Notes under the pieces: model-generated
What the model was told of the DNA's origin: nothing
The model's input: only the letters and a program-made list of their open reading frames with translations
The model's database searches: none
Source of the DNA: Pseudomonadota bacterium
GTDB lineage: Bacteria; Desulfobacterota; Desulfobacteria; Desulfobacterales; Desulfobacteraceae
Direction of reading: 5' to 3'
NCBI GenBank assembly: GCA_018816605.1
Contig: JAHIVS010000237.1
Location: 1 to 17,966 of the forward strand
Length of the DNA stretch: 17,966 nucleotides
Shown: piece by piece, positions 14,245-17,966 of the stretch
How the letters are laid out: the number at the start of each line of letters is the position of its first letter
Numbering within the stretch: the stretch's first letter is position 1
Program-made: the position numbers and the translations under genes

Positions 14245-15495
14245 ATGTATATACCTGAATATTATGAATTCTGCTGCCGGGTGAACATGGTGGCAGGCCA
14301 CGATGCACTTGAGAAAATCCCTGAACTACTGGTATCCATGGGGGCTTCAAATCCCATGGTCCTTACGGACAAGGGGGTGCGGGCGGCAGGGCTTGTGGAT
14401 ATCCTGATCGCGGCCATGGCAGACAGCCTTTGTATTAAAACCATTGAAGACGAGGTGCCCCCTGATTCAGACCTCAAGGTGGTGAACCGCCTGGCCATGG
14501 TCTACCGGGAAAAAGGCTGTGATGCCATTATCGCCATCGGCGGCGGATCTGTCCTGGACACGGCCAAGGGCATCAATATTCTGGTCTCGGAAAAATCCGA
14601 TGATCTCCTGCAGTTCACCGGAGCCGGAGCCCTGAAACGGAAATTAAAGCCCCTCATTGCGATTCCCACCACCGCTGGAACCGGGTCTGAAGTCACCATT
14701 GCCGCTGTGATTGCCGACCATGAAAAAAACCGGAAAATGATTTTCGGCTCCTATTTTCTGCTGCCGGATGCGGCCATCATAGATTCACGGATGACGCTGA
14801 CCCTTCCCGTCCATATCACTGCCGCCACTGCCATGGACGCCATGGCCCATGCCGTGGAATCCTTTGTCATGCTCAGCAAAAACCCCTTGAGTGACGCCCA
14901 TGCCACAGAAGCCATTGGGCTCATTTGCCATCACCTTCCCCGGGTGATCCAAGCCCCCCGGGACAAGGAGAGCCGCCTTGCCCTGGCAACGGCTGCCACC
15001 CTGGCCGGAATTGCCTTTTCCAACGCCACCGTGGGCATGGTTCACGCCCTGGGACATTCGGTGGGATCGGTCTGCCACGTTCCCCATGGCGCCTGCATGG
15101 CTATCCTTTTGCCCTATGGCCTGGAATACAATTTCCATAAAGTGGAAGAACGGATCGCAGACCTGCTGCTTCCCCTGGCCGGGCCGGACCGGTATACCCG
15201 CACCCCCGAAAACGACAGGGCTGCTGCAGCCATTGCGTATATCCGGCAACTGAACCGGGATCTGAACCAGGCCACCGGCGGTGCCCATGCCGTCTGTTTT
15301 AAAGAGATCAAGGACAGGACGGGCAATCAGCTGGTTCCGGAAAATCAGCTGCCCCAAATTGCACGGACCGCCCTGGGAGACGGCACCCTGTTTTACAACC
15401 CGGAAGAGATGGATTATGACGACTGCCTCAGGGTCATTCAGGCGGCCTGGGAAGGCATCCCCCTCAACACCCGAACAAGCGGATCCAAACGATAA
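14245..15495 (+). CDS. Iron-containing alcohol dehydrogenase, intact
   Basis: A 416-residue group III (Fe-dependent) alcohol dehydrogenase. NAD-binding motif GGGSVLDTAKG at 99-109, then IPTTAGTGSEVT at 140-151. The four metal ligands are all present: Asp198 and His202 in AMDAMAHAVESF, His267 in GMVHALGH and His281 in VPHGACMAILLP, at spacings like those of FucO. The family interconverts primary alcohols or 1,2-diols and aldehydes with NAD(H). It is longer than the usual 380-390 residues through an insertion near 300-365. GAGGAGG precedes the ATG, 11 bases after the degenerate paralog. With the aldehyde:ferredoxin oxidoreductase downstream, it probably makes or consumes the aldehyde that enzyme uses. 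The alcohol is unknown. Confidence 0.93.
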   Translation: MYIPEYYEFCCRVNMVAGHDALEKIPELLVSMGASNPMVLTDKGVRAAGLVDILIAAMADSLCIKTIEDEVPPDSDLKVVNRLAMVYREKGCDAIIAIGGGSVLDTAKGINILVSEKSDDLLQFTGAGALKRKLKPLIAIPTTAGTGSEVTIAAVIADHEKNRKMIFGSYFLLPDAAIIDSRMTLTLPVHITAATAMDAMAHAVESFVMLSKNPLSDAHATEAIGLICHHLPRVIQAPRDKESRLALATAATLAGIAFSNATVGMVHALGHSVGSVCHVPHGACMAILLPYGLEYNFHKVEERIADLLLPLAGPDRYTRTPENDRAAAAIAYIRQLNRDLNQATGGAHAVCFKEIKDRTGNQLVPENQLPQIARTALGDGTLFYNPEEMDYDDCLRVIQAAWEGIPLNTRTSGSKR

Positions 15496-15516
15496 TCAGG
15501 ATAAGGAAAACCAAAG

Positions 15517-17481
15517 ATGAGCACAAAGAACAAGGGGTATATGGGAAAAATCATGAATGTGGACCTGTCCACAGGCAAGATCCGGATTGAAACCATCTCT
15601 CCGGTTGTCTATGAGTCTTTTTTATCGGGCATGGGGCTTGCCGCCCACCAGCTCTACCACAGAATCCCGGCAGGTGCCGATCCCCTGGGGCCGGACAATC
15701 TTCTGGGCTTTGTCTCAGGCCTTCTCACGGGAACCGGTTCCCTTTTTACGGGCCGGTGGATGGTGGTGGGCAAATCCCCTTTGACCCAGGGCTGGGGCGA
15801 AGCCAATTGCGGGGGCAATTTTTCACCGGCCATCAAACGCTGCGGTGTTGACGGCATCTTTTTTTCAGGCGCAAGCGACACCCCGGTCTACCTGTATGTG
15901 GATGACACCACCATGGAATTGCGGGATGCCACAGACCTCTGGGGCATGGATGCCGTGGAAACGGAAACCCATCTTTTAAAAAACCTTGGGAACAAAAAAG
16001 GGCGGGTGGCCTGCATCGGTCAATCCGGAGAAAACCGCTCCCTGATTTCCGGCATTTCAACGGACAAGGGCCGCATGGCTGCCCGGTCCGGCCTGGGAGC
16101 CGTCATGGGGTCCAAAAAGCTGAAAGCCCTTGTGCTGGCAGGAACCCGAAGAATTTTTGCCCATAACAAGGAAGAGATCAAACGGCTAAGTCGAATCTGC
16201 AACCGGTGGGTCCAGTTCCAGCCTCCCTTTGTGCCGGGTTTTCTCACCGCCCCCATCGGGGCCCTCATGCGGATCATGCCGGCTGTTCTGACCCAGGACG
16301 GGCTTCTTTATAAAATTCTTCTGCGCAAATGGGGCACGGTCTCCATGAACCAGATGTCGGTGGAAATGGGGGATTCTCCCATTAAAAACTGGAACGGGTC
16401 CAGTTCGGACTGGGGATTTTTCAAGAGCCGCAGTTCCAATCCCGATGTTTTTACCCGCAGGGAAACAGAAAAATTCCATTGCTACTCCTGCCCCTTGGGA
16501 TGCGGCGGCATCTGTAAAACACAGGGGAAATTTTCCGAAACCCACAAGCCTGAATATGAAACCGTCCTGTCTTTGGGGGGGTTTGTCATGAACAAGGATA
16601 TGGATTCGATATTTTATCTCAACGAGCTGCTCAACCGGGCCGGGATGGACAGTATCTCCGCCGGCCATACCGTGGCCTTTGCACTGGAATGTTTTGAACG
16701 CGGCATCCTCACCACAAAGGACACCATGGGTGTTGAACTCAAATGGGGAGACCCGGCAGCCATTGAATTTCTCATTGAAAAAATGATCACACGGGACGGG
16801 ATCGGCGATATTCTGGCAGACGGGGTAAAAAAGGCGGCTGAACGTATCGGCAAAGGCGCCGACAAAATCGCCATCCATGCCGGGGGCCAAGAGCCGGCCA
16901 TGCACGATTCCAGGAATGACCCGGGGTTTGCCCTCCATTATAGTGTGGACCCGGCACCGGGCCGCCATACCAACGGGGCCGGCCTTTACTATGAAATGTA
17001 CCAGCTGTGGAAACGGGTAAAAGGGGTCCCGAAAATGGGACCTGTCTATTTGAAAAGCAGCAAGTACAAGAAAAATATCAAACACGCCCGGATCGGCAAA
17101 GCCAACTCCCAGTATATGAATGTGATGAACGGGGCAGGGGCCTGTCTGTTCGGAGGCTTTCTCGGCATCCGGCGGACCCCGGTTTTTGACTGGCTCAATG
17201 CAGCCACGGGCTGGCAGTTTACCCCGGAGCAGTACATGGAGATCGGCACCAATATCCAGACCCTGAAACAGGCCTTCAATGTCCGCCACGGCCTTAACCC
17301 CAGGGACAGCCGCGTCAAAGACCGGCTCCTGGGTCTGCCTCCCCAGACAAAGGGGGCCAACAAGGGCCGAACCGTTGACATCGATTCCCTGATGAAAGAT
17401 TATTGGGAGCTATTTGAATGGGACAGGGAAACCGGCATTCCAACCCAAAACCATATTGACAAACTTGCATCCATTGCCTGA
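15517..17481 (+). CDS. Tungsten-dependent aldehyde:ferredoxin oxidoreductase (AOR)
   Basis: A 654-residue enzyme of the AOR family, which oxidises aldehydes to acids at a bis-pterin tungsten centre (or reduces acids in reverse) and passes electrons to ferredoxin. The N-terminal domain begins GYMGKIMNVDLSTGKI; pterin-binding stretches include GRWMVVGKSP and GEANCGGNFSPAIKRCGVDGI. Cluster ligands are Cys322, Cys325 and Cys329 (HCYSCPLGCGG) and Cys543 (GAGACLFGG), matching the 4Fe-4S cluster next to the cofactor. The C-terminus has FNVRHGLNPRDSRVKDRLLG, the usual AOR ending. It is followed 24 bases later by a polyferredoxin, the likely electron acceptor, and preceded by the Fe-ADH. Substrate class (aliphatic, aromatic or other) cannot be assigned. 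Confidence 0.94.
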   Translation: MSTKNKGYMGKIMNVDLSTGKIRIETISPVVYESFLSGMGLAAHQLYHRIPAGADPLGPDNLLGFVSGLLTGTGSLFTGRWMVVGKSPLTQGWGEANCGGNFSPAIKRCGVDGIFFSGASDTPVYLYVDDTTMELRDATDLWGMDAVETETHLLKNLGNKKGRVACIGQSGENRSLISGISTDKGRMAARSGLGAVMGSKKLKALVLAGTRRIFAHNKEEIKRLSRICNRWVQFQPPFVPGFLTAPIGALMRIMPAVLTQDGLLYKILLRKWGTVSMNQMSVEMGDSPIKNWNGSSSDWGFFKSRSSNPDVFTRRETEKFHCYSCPLGCGGICKTQGKFSETHKPEYETVLSLGGFVMNKDMDSIFYLNELLNRAGMDSISAGHTVAFALECFERGILTTKDTMGVELKWGDPAAIEFLIEKMITRDGIGDILADGVKKAAERIGKGADKIAIHAGGQEPAMHDSRNDPGFALHYSVDPAPGRHTNGAGLYYEMYQLWKRVKGVPKMGPVYLKSSKYKKNIKHARIGKANSQYMNVMNGAGACLFGGFLGIRRTPVFDWLNAATGWQFTPEQYMEIGTNIQTLKQAFNVRHGLNPRDSRVKDRLLGLPPQTKGANKGRTVDIDSLMKDYWELFEWDRETGIPTQNHIDKLASIA

Positions 17482-17505
17482 ACTTTTTTTGAGGAGAAAC
17501 AAATT

Positions 17506-17946
17506 ATGGCCTATTCCATATTAGATTCATGTGTCGGATGTGAAAACTGCAAGACCGTCTGCCCTTCCCAGGCGGTTACGGGCGAAAAAAAACAGCTTCA
17601 TACAATTGACGGAATCGCCTGCATCGAATGCGGGGCCTGCGGCAGGATCTGCCCGGCCAGGGCGGTGGAGGACAGTTTCGGGCTGGTCGCCCGGAAGGTG
17701 CCAAAAAAGAACTGGGAAAAGCCCTTTTTTAACCTGGACACCTGCATGTCCTGCGGTATCTGTCTGGATTCCTGCCCGGCCGGCGCCCTTTCGGCCAACA
17801 TGCAGCGGGTCGGGAACCGGCATGTTTTCCCCTATCTGCCCGACGAGGCCGTCTGCATGGGGTGCGGATTCTGCGCCGACGACTGCCCGGTTGCTGCCAT
17901 CGCCATGGCCCCAAGATCCGGCCAACCCCTTCCCCAGGAAGCATAG
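17506..17946 (+). CDS. Ferredoxin-like protein with four [4Fe-4S] clusters
   Basis: A 146-residue iron-sulfur protein with four CxxCxxCxxxC motifs, all followed by Pro: Cys9/12/15/19, Cys39/42/45/49, Cys80/83/86/90 and Cys117/120/123/127. The sixteen cysteines predict four [4Fe-4S] clusters arranged as two bacterial two-cluster ferredoxin units joined by a linker (residues 55-75). No twin-arginine or other signal is present, so it is cytoplasmic. Its position right after the AOR gene and the GAGGAG ribosome site suggest it is the dedicated electron carrier of the AOR, possibly an electron-transfer subunit that passes electrons to the next gene product. Its stop codon directly abuts the next ATG. 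Confidence 0.92.
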   Translation: MAYSILDSCVGCENCKTVCPSQAVTGEKKQLHTIDGIACIECGACGRICPARAVEDSFGLVARKVPKKNWEKPFFNLDTCMSCGICLDSCPAGALSANMQRVGNRHVFPYLPDEAVCMGCGFCADDCPVAAIAMAPRSGQPLPQEA

Positions 17947-17966
17947 ATGGCAAAAACCACCAAAGG
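17947..17966 (+). CDS. Start of the next operon gene, cut by the window edge
   Basis: An ATG immediately follows the ferredoxin stop (TAGATG), with AGGA about nine bases upstream. Only MAKTTK is visible, so no family can be named. The abutting arrangement indicates translational coupling with the ferredoxin gene. Confidence 0.45.

Noticed and set aside
16186..17289. 367-codon minus-strand frame opposite AOR
   Set aside because: Antisense to the AOR coding region with intact cluster cysteines; the translation looks like no protein family.

Overview
The window looks like chromosomal DNA from a strictly anaerobic, sulfate-reducer-like deltaproteobacterium (Desulfobacterales-type). This is an inference from gene content: a tungsten aldehyde:ferredoxin oxidoreductase with a four-cluster ferredoxin, iron-dependent alcohol dehydrogenases, a NifX-like protein, and many signalling proteins of the HDOD, CHASE2/HD-GYP and HAMP-cyclase types. 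There are no rRNA, tRNA, CRISPR or phage genes. Coding density is high and base composition is fairly even.

Layout. (1) 1-2344, minus strand: a signalling operon read right to left, made of a pentapeptide-repeat/potassium-channel fusion, an HDOD protein and a PAS-type protein cut by the window edge. (2) 2614-4626, plus strand: a glyoxalase-fold (VOC) protein and a six-TM HAMP class III nucleotide cyclase. (3) 4642-7687: an amine-oxidase-like flavoprotein and a nitrilase-family hydrolase on the minus strand, divergent from a GntR/FCD regulator. Two identical 17-bp sites with the core GGTATACC sit on the two divergent promoters, so one regulator probably controls both directions. (4) 7704-10839, plus strand: a compact envelope-signalling operon with its own promoter and a strong terminator, encoding a secreted FecR-domain protein, an OmpA-type lipoprotein and a CHASE2/HD-GYP c-di-GMP phosphodiesterase. 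(5) 10857-12068, minus strand: an atypical enoyl-CoA hydratase/isomerase and a NifX-like protein, followed by a 141-bp element with two-block inverted ends that resembles a MITE or IS remnant. (6) 12399-17966, plus strand, running off the edge: a strong promoter overlapped by a perfect 16-bp-arm palindrome, then an SCP2-like protein, a degenerate Fe-ADH paralog, an intact Fe-ADH, an AOR, a 4x[4Fe-4S] ferredoxin, and the first codons of another gene.

The last operon is the most interesting unit. It reads as a pathway taking an alcohol, possibly hydrophobic, through the aldehyde to the acid, with electrons delivered to ferredoxin. It includes a lipid-binding-like protein and an ADH-fold protein that has lost every metal ligand and the NAD motif. 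The FecR/OmpA-lipoprotein/CHASE2-HD-GYP trio is a second candidate for a little-described system, linking the outer-membrane/peptidoglycan layer to c-di-GMP turnover.
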